Below, piece by piece: positions 43,174-52,145 of a stretch of DNA of 64,000 nt. Every line of letters starts with the position of its first letter. Within the stretch, counting starts at the first letter, position 1. Position numbers and translations under genes: made by a program. A model generated the notes under the pieces. It saw only the letters and a program-made list of their open reading frames with translations. It was not told the DNA's origin and made no database searches. Origin of the DNA: JBLMZI01 sp050258755 (GTDB lineage Bacteria; Bacillota; Syntrophomonadia; Syntrophomonadales; DTU052); the NCBI GenBank assembly GCA_050258755.1, contig JBLMZI010000002.1, positions 62,001-126,000 on the forward strand, given 5' to 3'.

Positions 43174-44043
43174 TTACAGACTCCGATAGTCATAGTCGCT
43201 GGCTTCTTCGCTGCAACCGCCCGAGAAGCTGATGGATAGCCCGGCGGGGAACGAAATTGAGGGCGATCCTGCGTTTATAGTGGTATGCCCATAAGACACT
43301 CTGACCCCAAATTCAGGTACATAGCCCGATGCTGCCAGATATATTTTCCCGGTTGCGGATTTAGCCCATTTGTTGGACCATTCGTCGATCAGCAGCGGGA
43401 ACTCGACACCAGCGCCATGACCCGGCGCTTTGCAGCTAATCGACTGGCGATACGTTCCGACGTAGCTGGAGCCGATATAGGTGGAAATTGTTTGCGTATC
43501 GTTTGAATTGTTCGGGGTCTGATAAAACGAAGGATTCCAAACGATACCGAGAATATCGGTCATGGTAAAGAACGGCATTTGGTTCCAGCTCCAGCTGTAG
43601 TTAACAACCGCGTAGGTTTTGCCGGAACGATAAAAATACTGGCTGGTGCTGCACGAGAGACTCAGGGTAGCGGAAAGAGCCCGCACCTGCGCCTCTGACC
43701 CATTAAAACTCCGAATGCCTGAAATCCGTTCGCTGTCATATCCCATAGCTTTCAGCTTGCGGTCAGTCATCTTGGCCTTTTTCTGAATCTCGGCTGCATA
43801 GTCGAAATTTCTAAGTTCGGCGATCTGGTCGTCGGTCAAACCGTTTTGGCGCAATTCTTCATCCGATTTTGCCTGCATCTGTATAAACGCATCGTATTCA
43901 TTCACTTGAACAGCCGGCTTATCAAGCTGCGGCTTGGCCTGAACGTCCACATCACTGATCTGAGCCCCGAATGCAGTGGCGCACATCGCCAAAACAAGCA
44001 CACTCATAAGAATTAGTATCGAAAGCTTCTTTTTCATATCCAC
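43174..44043 (-). CDS. Secreted protein of unknown function
   Basis: A 289-residue exported protein with a clear signal peptide (MDMKKKLSILILMSVLVLAM, cleavage expected after ATAFG-A). The mature part has a helical region (about 45-115) with two related segments, QNGLTDDQIAELRNFDYAAE and MGYDSERISGIRSF, then a beta-rich domain with aromatic residues (YSWSWNQMPFFTMTDILGI). The C-terminus is acidic with CSEEASDYDYRSL. I do not recognise the family. It is a single gene. Confidence 0.7.
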   Translation of the reverse strand: MDMKKKLSILILMSVLVLAMCATAFGAQISDVDVQAKPQLDKPAVQVNEYDAFIQMQAKSDEELRQNGLTDDQIAELRNFDYAAEIQKKAKMTDRKLKAMGYDSERISGIRSFNGSEAQVRALSATLSLSCSTSQYFYRSGKTYAVVNYSWSWNQMPFFTMTDILGIVWNPSFYQTPNNSNDTQTISTYIGSSYVGTYRQSISCKAPGHGAGVEFPLLIDEWSNKWAKSATGKIYLAASGYVPEFGVRVSYGHTTINAGSPSISFPAGLSISFSGGCSEEASDYDYRSL

Positions 44044-44345
44044 TCACCTTTCTCTTTGATTGCATCTAGTTCATCGGTATATGCTTATGTATTGCAGGTA
44101 ACCACTTCACCCCAGCTTTCCGAAAGGCCGGCCTCTTCAATTCGTACGATACCATCATCATAATATCTTATTCTGTCATTTATCTACATTTTTTCCTGTT
44201 TAGTTGATATTCGTGAGCGAAACGACATGGAATGGTGCATTTCGCGCGAACTCGGGGTCGTAACGATATGGTTCGTTGAAAATGCCCGTGTTCGTTAAGG
44301 TAAAATAGAATTGAATGGAATTGCGTTCTTGCCGGAGGTTCACAA
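44044..44345. other. Intergenic region with a possible gene relic
   Basis: About 300 bases between divergent genes. A 24-base stretch (44290-44313) matches the end of the zinc-ribbon gene (41063-41086) with one mismatch, including stop codon context. The preceding plus-strand frame is interrupted by TAA. It may be the end of a lost gene copy. Confidence 0.35.
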
Positions 44346-45257
44346 ATGAGCACACAATCACTCGGTCGCATTCAAAGCCATCTCTATAAACTGGGAAGCC
44401 CCGAAATCCCCATTTTTCTGCTGGACGCACCTGAACCGGTGATCTTTGACGCGGGGATCAGCTGTGCGGGAAAGCTCTATGTTGAGGCGATCCGCTCCGT
44501 CCTTGGTGACCGGGAGCCGGCCTTTCTTTTCCTGACCCATGTTCATTGGGACCACTGCGGAACCGCCGCCTGCCTGAAAAAGGCCTTTCCGCACATGAAG
44601 ATCGCCGCATCGCACCTGTCCGTTAATATCCTGAAACGGCCGAACGCGGTAGCCCTGATGAAAACACTGAATGAACATATGGCTTTCTGGCTTCGTTCCC
44701 TGCCGGGAATTGATTCTTCACGCCTAACTGATGAACCCTTCGAACTATTCGCGATTGATATTGAGCTTCAGGACAATCAGGTTTTCGAGTTGGGTGATGG
44801 GGTTACCGTCCAGGTCATGGCTACGCCGGGTCATACCCAGGATCATATGAGTTACTTTCTTCCGAATGAGAACATCCTGATCGCCGGGGAAGCCGCCGGC
44901 GTCTACTACACCCCGGAGGCGGTCACCACGGAATTTGTTTCCGGTTACGACGACTACCTGGCTTCACTCCAGCGGTTGTCCGCGCTTCCGGTTGAGGTCT
45001 TTTGCCAGGGCCATTTTCGGCATCTGATCGGCCGTGAGGAAATCAGGGCTTTTTTCAATCGATCCATCAGCGAAACCGTCCATTTTAAGGCACGCGTACT
45101 GGAACTGCTTGATGAGGAGAACGGCTCTATCGATCAGGTCGTGCAGCGGGTAAAAACGGAAAGGTATGATCGGATTCCGGACCCGAAACAGCCGGAAGCC
45201 GCCTACTTATTGAATGCGCGGGCCAGAGTTGTCCACCTGGCGGCGAAAAGAGGATAA
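44346..45257 (+). CDS. MBL-fold metallo-hydrolase
   Basis: A 303-residue protein with the metal motif THVHWDHCGTAA (HxHxDH), His in ATPGHTQDHMSYF, Asp/Glu position in LIAGEAAGVYY, and a late His in CQGHFRHLIG. The Asp of the usual GD motif is replaced by Glu (GEA), which may alter metal binding. The C-terminal part is helical. It is preceded by GGAGG. It is distinct from the other MBL hydrolase in the window in its length and C-terminal region. Substrate unknown. Confidence 0.83.
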   Translation: MSTQSLGRIQSHLYKLGSPEIPIFLLDAPEPVIFDAGISCAGKLYVEAIRSVLGDREPAFLFLTHVHWDHCGTAACLKKAFPHMKIAASHLSVNILKRPNAVALMKTLNEHMAFWLRSLPGIDSSRLTDEPFELFAIDIELQDNQVFELGDGVTVQVMATPGHTQDHMSYFLPNENILIAGEAAGVYYTPEAVTTEFVSGYDDYLASLQRLSALPVEVFCQGHFRHLIGREEIRAFFNRSISETVHFKARVLELLDEENGSIDQVVQRVKTERYDRIPDPKQPEAAYLLNARARVVHLAAKRG

Positions 45258-45341
45258 AAAGATCAAGTAATTGATACCGAACACCCGATAATAGATATGG
45301 CAATCATATGCGGCAGAGGAATCAAGTAAGGAGCTGAAGCA

Positions 45342-45743
45342 ATGAACAAGCGGCGTCTCGAAGCTGAAGCCGCCGGTAAGCACCGGGGCCGAAGCATTTA
45401 TGTGATCACTTCGACCAGTCCGTCCTATGGGAAAGTATATTTTCTCGGCATGAATCCGGTTTCGTTCGGCACAACCACGCGCACCTCCGATGCGGCCTTC
45501 AAGCATTACCTGAAATCAGTCCCCACGTTTCAGGCCGGTGAAGCCGATCATCTCATCGATCAGCTGATTATGAACGACCCGGACGTTTTCGATTACAGCC
45601 CCGCCGAGGCGCTGCGCCGGCTTCAAACCGCGCAAGAGCAGGGCGTGATCGCATCCATCCCGGAAGATGATCGAAAGATCGGGCAGCTTGCGCTGGACCT
45701 GTTGTTCCAACGGCAGGGCTGGCAGGAAAGAAAAAACGCCTGA
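45342..45743 (+). CDS. Small protein of unknown function
   Basis: A 133-residue soluble protein with a basic N-terminus (MNKRRLEAEAAGKHRGRSIY), a strand-rich middle (VYFLGMNPVSFGTTTRTSD) and a helical C-terminus. AAGGAG lies 8 bases before the ATG. It follows the MBL gene by 84 bases and ends before a strong hairpin terminator. No family is recognised. Confidence 0.62.
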   Translation: MNKRRLEAEAAGKHRGRSIYVITSTSPSYGKVYFLGMNPVSFGTTTRTSDAAFKHYLKSVPTFQAGEADHLIDQLIMNDPDVFDYSPAEALRRLQTAQEQGVIASIPEDDRKIGQLALDLLFQRQGWQERKNA

Positions 45744-45763
45744 GGCAGGGTACATGAAAAGCA

Positions 45764-45801
45764 AAAACCGCCGGTATGCTCTCCAGCGTGCCGGCGGTTT
45801 T
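45764..45801. terminator. Bidirectional terminator between convergent genes
   Basis: AAAACCGCCGG (45764-45774) pairs with CCGGCGGTTTT (45791-45801), with A and T runs usable from both strands. Confidence 0.85.
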
Positions 45802-45837
45802 ATTATTATTGATGGTACATTCACTTCCACGAATGCT

Positions 45838-48747
45838 TCACTGATTATGACACTCCTCCCCGCTCCCCGAAAACGCGAGCATGAAAGTCGTTCCTACCGG
45901 GCCGGTCTCCACTTCAAGCCGTGCCTTATGCCGGACCGCGATGCTGTAACAGACCGCAAGCCCCAACCCGGTCCCGTTTTCCTTGGTGGTCAGAAAGGGC
46001 GTACCCAACTTTTCGATGATGTTCGGCGCTATGCCGCGGCCTTGATCCTTAACAAACAGGATGGGTTCCCTGCCGTCGGTGCTGGTGCCGATGGTGAGAA
46101 TCCCGCCTGGCTGCATGGCTTCCATTCCATTTCGGGCCAGATTGATCAGCAACTGCCGAATCTCACTTTTGTCCATAAAGAGAACCGGCAGTTCGTTTAA
46201 AACCAGTTCAAGCGTGATTTCTTTTGCATTGGCGTCCGCCTGAATCATTGGGGCGATTTCCTGGATGACCAGATTCAGATCAGTTGGTTTCAGTTGAATA
46301 TCCTTATCCCGGGCCAGCCCAAGGTATTCGGTGATGATACCGTTCGCCCGGTCCAGTTCCTCGATCATCAGCTCGAAATACGCCTTGTCCCCGGTATAGC
46401 ATTCTTTTTGGTGCAGCATTTGCAGGAAACCACGCACTGTGGTCATTGGATTCCGGATTTCATGACCGATACTGGCCGCCATCTCCCCGATCAGATTCAG
46501 ACGGTCCAGGCGGGCCAGCTCCATTTCCATCCGGCGAAGATCAGTAATGTTCCGCCAGGTGGTAATAAACCCGTCGTTAAGCTTTACGCAGCGAATATCG
46601 TAGATCCCCCGGAGGGCCGGATTCGGATCGTCCATGTTCGAATAAGCCGCTTTAATCAGCGGTTCTCCGGTTTCCACCATGGCGCATGCTTCATGAAAGA
46701 ACCCCATCATACGGCGCTCGGGGAACAATTCGAAATACCGTTTGCCGAACAGCGCCTCCGGTGGTATCCCAATGCTTTCACAGGCGGCATGGTTTACGTA
46801 ATCCACATGAAAGTCGGCAATCCCGCCGGCGTCATTCCGGACCGAGGATAGAATCGCGAAACAGTCCAGCATGTTTTCCACCGAACTGTACAGGAGTTCG
46901 CGGCTGCTGCGCACTTCCTCCTCCACCTGCTTTTTCTCGGTAATATCGTTGAAAAGCACCGAGATACCATCTCCAAACGGGTATAACCGCACTTCCGACC
47001 ATTGTTCCCTGCGCCGGCTTCTTGATTCAAAACAAATCGGCTGTTTCTCCCGCATCACTTCATGGCACTTGTTCCAAAATTCGGACCCAAAAAAACCCGG
47101 ATAGCGAATCCAGATATTCTTCCCCAGGACATCGTCCCCGGACCCATAACGCTCCAGCGCAGCCGAATTTGCGTAGGTGAACCGCCATTCACCGTCCACC
47201 GCGAAAAAGGGATCCTTAATGCTTCCCAAAATATCATTCGTCCGCTGGTTGGCCCGCTGCAGTTCCCGAGTCCGTTCCTGAACCTGCTCCGCCAATCTTG
47301 CCTTGTTCTCCCGAAGGATATTTTCGGCCTGGAGCCGTTCTGTAATGTCATCAAAGGATACCACCGCCGCAGTCACATTGCCCTGAGCATTCAGCAACGG
47401 CGCTGCGCTTACCATAAGGGGCAGTCGTTCGCCGTTGGACCTTTGCATAATTAACTCCTTGTTATACACGGCTTTCCCCCAAGTGAGGCAGCAGTTGACC
47501 GGTAGCTCCTCAGGTGGATAAACCGATCCGTCAATCCGGAGCGGCTTCACATTTTCGATATGCGTATCCACTTCCATCCCTACATAATCGATCCCATACA
47601 GCTCCATACCGCGCCGGTTTATGAAGGAGAATTTCCGATCCGATGCCTCCACTATGATCACTGAAGAAGGGATGGTTTCCAGAATCGTCTCCAAACGGCG
47701 TTTATCCTGTTCGGACTGCGCTTGCGCCTGCCTTAATCCCTCCTCGGCCCGCCAGCGCATGAGCACCTGGACAAAGGTTTTGCTCATCAGTTCAAGCGCG
47801 TGTTGATTGTTCGCACTGAAACCGGCATCCCGATTGGCGACAGCCACAATCCCAAAGACCTTGCCTTTATCAGTCATAGGAACGGCCAGGAAGGACCGGA
47901 TTTCAAGGTGGTTATCCGGGGTCCCGATGCTGTCCGGGTGAGCAGTCGGATCGTTGGTCATTACGGTTTTTCCCTCGTAGAGAACCCTCTTATGAAGTCC
48001 CGCTATGGGAATTCCTTTTGGCACGCCGCTCCTGTTAAATTGGTTTCCTGGCGAATCGATGACCGCCAGGTCATCCACTAAGCCTTCGTCGTTGATAACG
48101 CCTAGAAACCCGACATGAGTCCCGGTGATCCTTAAAGCCTGTTCCAGACAGATTCGGCCGATTTCCTCTTCCGAGCCGCAGTCGGGCGCGAGCCGATAAA
48201 TGGTATTGATGCTCTCCAGCAGTTTGATTTCATTCAGGTACTCAACTTTCTCGATTGCCGCCTGTTTCCGCCTGGTAATATCGGTAAAAATGGCAATGAA
48301 CTGATCCTCTTTGTGCAGTGAACAAAACTTGACATCATACCAGCGGCCGGTCAGCGGATGATGGTATTCAAATCGGAGGCTTCCACCGGTCTTCAGCAGC
48401 TTTTCGGTTCTTTGAAACCAGATCGGATCAAGCGCCGGCAGAATATCTTTGGCCCGTCGGCCGGCAATCTTCTTTCCGGGAACGCCGGCATGCTCTATAA
48501 AGGCAGTATTGACCTCAAGGATATTGTAATCATCCGGACGCCCATTTTCGTCCAACACGACCTGGAGAACCACAAACCCTTCGGCAATGTTGTTGACGAT
48601 ATAGTCCTGAACCGTCTCACCCCGGTACATCCCGATACGGGAAAACGCAAGATGATTATTCCGCGTATTTCCCGGCACCTGTTTGCCGTCACTGGGCTGA
48701 GCCTGCTCATTCCGGTATTCCTTCTCATTTTGAAATCCCACTGCCAA
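45838..48747 (-). CDS. Cytoplasmic multi-PAS/GAF sensor histidine kinase, sporulation-kinase type
   Basis: A 969-residue kinase with no membrane segment. Order: PAS (about 45-165), GAF (about 200-340), three more PAS domains (about 355-475, 510-625, 630-755), HisKA with SIGHEIRNPMTTVRGFLQ (His near 762) and HATPase ending in GTGLGLAVCYSIAVRH. The HisKA sequence resembles KinA/KinE kinases that feed the Spo0A phosphorelay, so an entry role to sporulation is a reasonable inference. No response regulator lies next to it. TTG start behind GGGGGGAA. The many PAS domains suggest redox or small-ligand sensing. Confidence 0.9.
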   Translation of the reverse strand: MAVGFQNEKEYRNEQAQPSDGKQVPGNTRNNHLAFSRIGMYRGETVQDYIVNNIAEGFVVLQVVLDENGRPDDYNILEVNTAFIEHAGVPGKKIAGRRAKDILPALDPIWFQRTEKLLKTGGSLRFEYHHPLTGRWYDVKFCSLHKEDQFIAIFTDITRRKQAAIEKVEYLNEIKLLESINTIYRLAPDCGSEEEIGRICLEQALRITGTHVGFLGVINDEGLVDDLAVIDSPGNQFNRSGVPKGIPIAGLHKRVLYEGKTVMTNDPTAHPDSIGTPDNHLEIRSFLAVPMTDKGKVFGIVAVANRDAGFSANNQHALELMSKTFVQVLMRWRAEEGLRQAQAQSEQDKRRLETILETIPSSVIIVEASDRKFSFINRRGMELYGIDYVGMEVDTHIENVKPLRIDGSVYPPEELPVNCCLTWGKAVYNKELIMQRSNGERLPLMVSAAPLLNAQGNVTAAVVSFDDITERLQAENILRENKARLAEQVQERTRELQRANQRTNDILGSIKDPFFAVDGEWRFTYANSAALERYGSGDDVLGKNIWIRYPGFFGSEFWNKCHEVMREKQPICFESRSRRREQWSEVRLYPFGDGISVLFNDITEKKQVEEEVRSSRELLYSSVENMLDCFAILSSVRNDAGGIADFHVDYVNHAACESIGIPPEALFGKRYFELFPERRMMGFFHEACAMVETGEPLIKAAYSNMDDPNPALRGIYDIRCVKLNDGFITTWRNITDLRRMEMELARLDRLNLIGEMAASIGHEIRNPMTTVRGFLQMLHQKECYTGDKAYFELMIEELDRANGIITEYLGLARDKDIQLKPTDLNLVIQEIAPMIQADANAKEITLELVLNELPVLFMDKSEIRQLLINLARNGMEAMQPGGILTIGTSTDGREPILFVKDQGRGIAPNIIEKLGTPFLTTKENGTGLGLAVCYSIAVRHKARLEVETGPVGTTFMLAFSGSGEECHNQ

Positions 48748-48772
48748 ACCGGATTCCCCCCCAAATCTTTAT

Positions 48773-49140
48773 CTAAGCTCCGTCGCTGCTGAAGGGCTCA
48801 TAATCTCCCCACAGGATAAAAATCCCCTCAATATGACCATTTATTGATTCCTCTTCTCTTATTTCATCTCCTCCTGACAGATTCTTGCACATTTCGACAG
48901 ACAGCCGGTTCGGTCGACTGATACGCCGGGACGTTCTTTGCGTATCATTGTTAACCGTATGGACATGATCGTAAGAGTCCTCGTAAGCCTGCCGAAAAAC
49001 CGCCCCGAGTTCTTCATCTTCAATGTGGTTGGCAAACTGTTGAAGCATGCAGAGCGCCATGCGGTCAGATGTATAGGTGTCCCACAGATTGGCCACCTCG
49101 GAAACGCTCAAATCCACCTTGTGTTGCGAAAGACCTACCT
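48773..49140 (-). pseudogene. Decayed DUF3231-like gene
   Basis: About 60 residues (LSVSEVANLWDTYTSDRMAL, then HIEDEELGAVFRQAYEDSYD) match the start of DUF3231 proteins, which are normally about 330 residues and occur in spore formers. The frame then turns into unrelated sequence and ends within 160 residues. A strong AGGAGG site at about 49130-49140 is not followed by any proper start codon. Both facts suggest a gene that has lost its start and most of its length. It could instead be a shortened functional protein. Confidence 0.55.
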
Positions 49141-49197
49141 CCTGTTTTCGCGTAGGTTTGCCATTTCCAGGCCGACGCAAAAGCAGAAAACGCAAAG

Positions 49198-49266
49198 GCC
49201 GCCTTGCGGTATTGCGCGGGGCGGCCCTCGGGAACCCCCGAGCCCTTTTCATGGGCCCGGGGGTTC
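49198..49266 (-). terminator. Two hairpins after the phospholipase-like gene
   Basis: A 14-bp stem with one mismatch (49232-49245 with 49253-49266) is followed on the minus strand by a second 7-bp stem (49220-49226 with 49198-49204) and a T-rich stretch. Together they probably end the minus-strand gene upstream. Confidence 0.55.
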
Positions 49267-49300
49267 ATTGTCTTCCTTTCGGTTTTAAGTTCACAGGGAT

Positions 49301-50083
49301 TTAACTGTTAAGATATTCGTAAATATAGTCCTTGGACGCCTTTTCGGCAGCCTGCAGGCGGGTATTCCACACGGGTTTTCTCTGGTATACCCAGACCAGG
49401 GAGCCATTCACCATGGTATAGTCCGCATTAACGGAATCATACAGGGTCTCCACTTCAACCGGATAAGGCATTTTCACAAAGTTGTAGCCGTCAAAACTGA
49501 TGTACATGTCGACAAACGTGCCGCGCTCGCCATGGTGAAAATTGCTGGTCCAGCCGGTACCCGTATAATAAACTCCGGCATTCATATGTGCATAGTAGTC
49601 CTGGAGCGGATGCAGACCGTTCCCCAGATACTGCAAGGCCAATGCTGTATTGCCGGCTCTTTTCGCATCTTTGGCGCAGGCCAGATAGTACTGGGCATGA
49701 TCCAGTCTCGGGTCAGTTCTGTCCGCGGAAGACCACGTCGTTCCGTACGCCCATCTATTACCCAAATGCCAGGTTTTATCTTTAAAGGTGGCCCCACTGT
49801 CAACCGCATTACACGCTTTTGCGATTGCGTCGGCATCGTTTTTGCTGAAGCCCAGGTCCATGGCCCATTGTTTGGAGCGCGACATATGAACGCCTTCATA
49901 GTTTAAGTACAGCCCGGCAAACTTGCCCAGCTTTGTTACAGACAGCACCCGATTCCCAAACAGTTTGGCCGTTTGGCCGAAATTGCCGGTCCACGCATCG
50001 GCAGGGAGGGCCTGAACGCCAAGCAGGAACAGTATCACGGCAGCAACAATAACCATTCTTGATCTACTGGAACGAATCTGCAT
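49301..50083 (-). CDS. Exported zinc-dependent phospholipase C-like protein
   Basis: About 260 residues from ATG 50083, chosen for the AAGGAGG 8 bases upstream. A signal peptide ends in ALPADA, and the mature chain would begin with Trp (WTGNFGQTAKLF), as in Bacillus and Clostridium zinc phospholipases C where Trp 1 binds zinc. Further candidate ligands lie in LDHAQYYLACAKDAKRAG, LGNGLHPLQDYYAHMNA and FHHGERGTFVDM. The family hydrolyses phospholipid head groups outside the cell. It lacks the C-terminal C2-like domain of alpha-toxin. Whether it acts on lipids is not shown. Confidence 0.8.
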   Translation of the reverse strand: MQIRSSRSRMVIVAAVILFLLGVQALPADAWTGNFGQTAKLFGNRVLSVTKLGKFAGLYLNYEGVHMSRSKQWAMDLGFSKNDADAIAKACNAVDSGATFKDKTWHLGNRWAYGTTWSSADRTDPRLDHAQYYLACAKDAKRAGNTALALQYLGNGLHPLQDYYAHMNAGVYYTGTGWTSNFHHGERGTFVDMYISFDGYNFVKMPYPVEVETLYDSVNADYTMVNGSLVWVYQRKPVWNTRLQAAEKASKDYIYEYLNS

Positions 50084-50238
50084 TAAAACAGCCTCCTTAT
50101 TCACCTTTTCGATCATTTTCGTCTCCAATGATATCACAGCAGTTCCCCGCTCTCATAAGCGAAAAATCTGATCTTCTTCGCTTAAAACGAGTACCCTGAA
50201 ACGCAATTTGTTTCGACAAATTTCTCCACCAAGAAATA

Positions 50239-50269
50239 AAACCACCTTGCGGGTATCGCAAGGTGGTTT
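50239..50269 (-). terminator. Terminator of the cysteine synthase gene
   Basis: A perfect 13-bp stem (50239-50251 with 50257-50269) with a 5-base loop and T residues after it on the minus strand. Confidence 0.85.
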
Positions 50270-50318
50270 CGATAAAGCTGGTTTTCAAAGGTGAGCAATC
50301 CGTGTTTTCGGTATTCAA

Positions 50319-51227
50319 TTACGCGGAAGGCAGATTGAACAGGTTTGTACTCAGATATTTTTCTCCTCGGTCGGGGAACACCACAACCACAAAACCTTCC
50401 TCCAGTTCTTTGATGCATTCCAGGGCGGCGAGCATGGCCGCGCCGCTGCTCATACCCACGAAGATGCCTTCCTTGGCGACAACTGTGCGGGCCATTTCAA
50501 AAGCCGCATCGGTTTCGACCATAATCCGCCGGTCAATCTTTGTGGAATCGTAGATTTCCGGAACAATGGCTTCCTCCATGTTTTTGAGGCCTTGTATGTA
50601 ATGGCCCAGCACGGGATGCGCTTCAACGATCTGGATCGCAGGGTTTTTGCTTTTCAGTCCCATACCGACGCCCATGATGGTTCCCGAGGTGCCGATCGCG
50701 GAAACAAAGTGGGTGATCCTGCCCCCGGTGTCCTCCCAGATCTCATTGGCCGTGGTCTCATAATGGGCCAGCTTGTTGTATTCATTGGAAAACTGGTTTG
50801 GCATAAAGTATTTATCCGGGTACAAACGGACCAGTTCGTGGGCTTTCCGGATCGCGCCGTCCGTGCCCTGGGACGCGTCCGTCAGCACGGTCCTTGCGCC
50901 AAACGCCTCGATCATCTTACGGCGTTCCACGGAAACCGCTTCACTCATGACGATTTCAACCGCATAGCCTTTCACCGCGCCGATCATCGCCAACCCGATT
51001 CCGGTATTGCCCGAGGTCGGCTCAATGATGGTTTTCCCCTTTGTGAGAACGCCGCTTTGTTCGGCTTGCTCGATCATTTTTATGGCAATGCGGTCTTTGA
51101 TGCTGCCGGTCGGGTTAAAGCCCTCCAACTTCGCGTAAAGCGGGATGTGCGGCTTGGGATTCAGCGTGTTGATCCGGACTAACGGGGTGCGCCCAATGGC
51201 GTCAATAATACTGTCGTACATGTGCAT
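50319..51227 (-). CDS. cysK: Cysteine synthase (O-acetylserine sulfhydrylase)
   Basis: A 302-residue PLP enzyme making cysteine from O-acetylserine and sulfide. Visible are the PLP lysine in EGFNPTGSIKDRIA, the substrate loop EPTSGNTGIGLA and the phosphate-binding GTSGTIMGVG, with C-terminal VVFPDRGEKYLST. Length is typical. AAGGA precedes the ATG. Single-gene unit with its own terminator. A CysM or beta-synthase-like paralogue cannot be fully excluded. Confidence 0.93.
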   Translation of the reverse strand: MHMYDSIIDAIGRTPLVRINTLNPKPHIPLYAKLEGFNPTGSIKDRIAIKMIEQAEQSGVLTKGKTIIEPTSGNTGIGLAMIGAVKGYAVEIVMSEAVSVERRKMIEAFGARTVLTDASQGTDGAIRKAHELVRLYPDKYFMPNQFSNEYNKLAHYETTANEIWEDTGGRITHFVSAIGTSGTIMGVGMGLKSKNPAIQIVEAHPVLGHYIQGLKNMEEAIVPEIYDSTKIDRRIMVETDAAFEMARTVVAKEGIFVGMSSGAAMLAALECIKELEEGFVVVVFPDRGEKYLSTNLFNLPSA

Positions 51228-51317
51228 TGATCCTTCCCTATCACTGTCGTCACTCTGTCTTATGATATCACTCGTACCGGTAAAGACGGAACGCAGATCG
51301 CAGGATACCCGCCAAAC

Positions 51318-52145
51318 TTATTCTCCGCAAAACGGTTTGAGGGCTTTCGGGTGCCCCGGCCCTTTTGGTGTTTCCAGGGCTGGCCGCGATTTTTGGGCCT
51401 CACCGAACTCGGTCATGTATTTCCAATAGCGCTTGGGCATGTGGCTCATCCGGCAGCGCGGGTTGTACCGGCCTTCTACCTCAATGACCTTGTAGAACAG
51501 CCGCCAGAGCTCGCGAAAGTACAGTTCATCCTCATCCGGTTCGGACAGTGTCAGGTCGTATGCCGGAATGATGGCTGAACGGTACGGTTGGTAAACCAAG
51601 GCCATAGCGTGGGCCCGGTCGAAAATGATGAAGTTTTCCTCCGGGTAGCGCTGGGTAAAATGCTCGGTCAGCAAAGGCAGTACGTAGTTTTTCGGCCCGA
51701 TCTCCCCGACCAGGATCCGGTCATAAACCGAGAAGCGCAGGAATCCCTTCAGCAGGTGGCTTTCGTTCCGCAGATGCTTCACCGCCTGGTTGAGGGTATG
51801 CACCACTTCGTCGGTCAGCATGTCCATCACACGACGGCCATGCCGGTATCCAAGCCGCATGAACAGCAGGATGTACAATTCTTTCCGTGGAAGGCAGGTC
51901 AGAAAGGCATGTCTGATAAAATCCAGCGTGTCGTACCCCATTTTATCGGGGATCGAAAGCAGCACCCGCTTTGCCTTGCGGGGATCAGTGGCGATCTCCT
52001 TCGGGGGAAAAAGGGTGCTCTGCGGGATATCCGGCGCCAGGATCTCTGCCGGAATCTCCTTCCTGGCATAACTCTCAAAGATGCAGCACAGCAGTCCCTC
52101 GAAGCTGCCATCGTATGCGTAAACTACATCTGACCGGTCAGGCAT
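51318..52145 (-). CDS. TIGR03915-type protein, putative DNA-repair partner of radical SAM protein
   Basis: A 275-residue protein. VVYAYDGSFEGLLCCIFESY at the start, AHAMALVYQPYRSAII, and the C-terminal RCRMSHMPKRYWKYMTEFGE are typical of the TIGR03915 family, which is always found beside a TIGR03916 radical SAM protein. The start overlaps the radical SAM gene by 22 bases. Family biochemistry is unknown; its role is inferred only from the partner, which has a DNA-binding helix-hairpin-helix. GTG or ATG start not distinguished. Confidence 0.88.
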   Translation of the reverse strand: MPDRSDVVYAYDGSFEGLLCCIFESYARKEIPAEILAPDIPQSTLFPPKEIATDPRKAKRVLLSIPDKMGYDTLDFIRHAFLTCLPRKELYILLFMRLGYRHGRRVMDMLTDEVVHTLNQAVKHLRNESHLLKGFLRFSVYDRILVGEIGPKNYVLPLLTEHFTQRYPEENFIIFDRAHAMALVYQPYRSAIIPAYDLTLSEPDEDELYFRELWRLFYKVIEVEGRYNPRCRMSHMPKRYWKYMTEFGEAQKSRPALETPKGPGHPKALKPFCGE

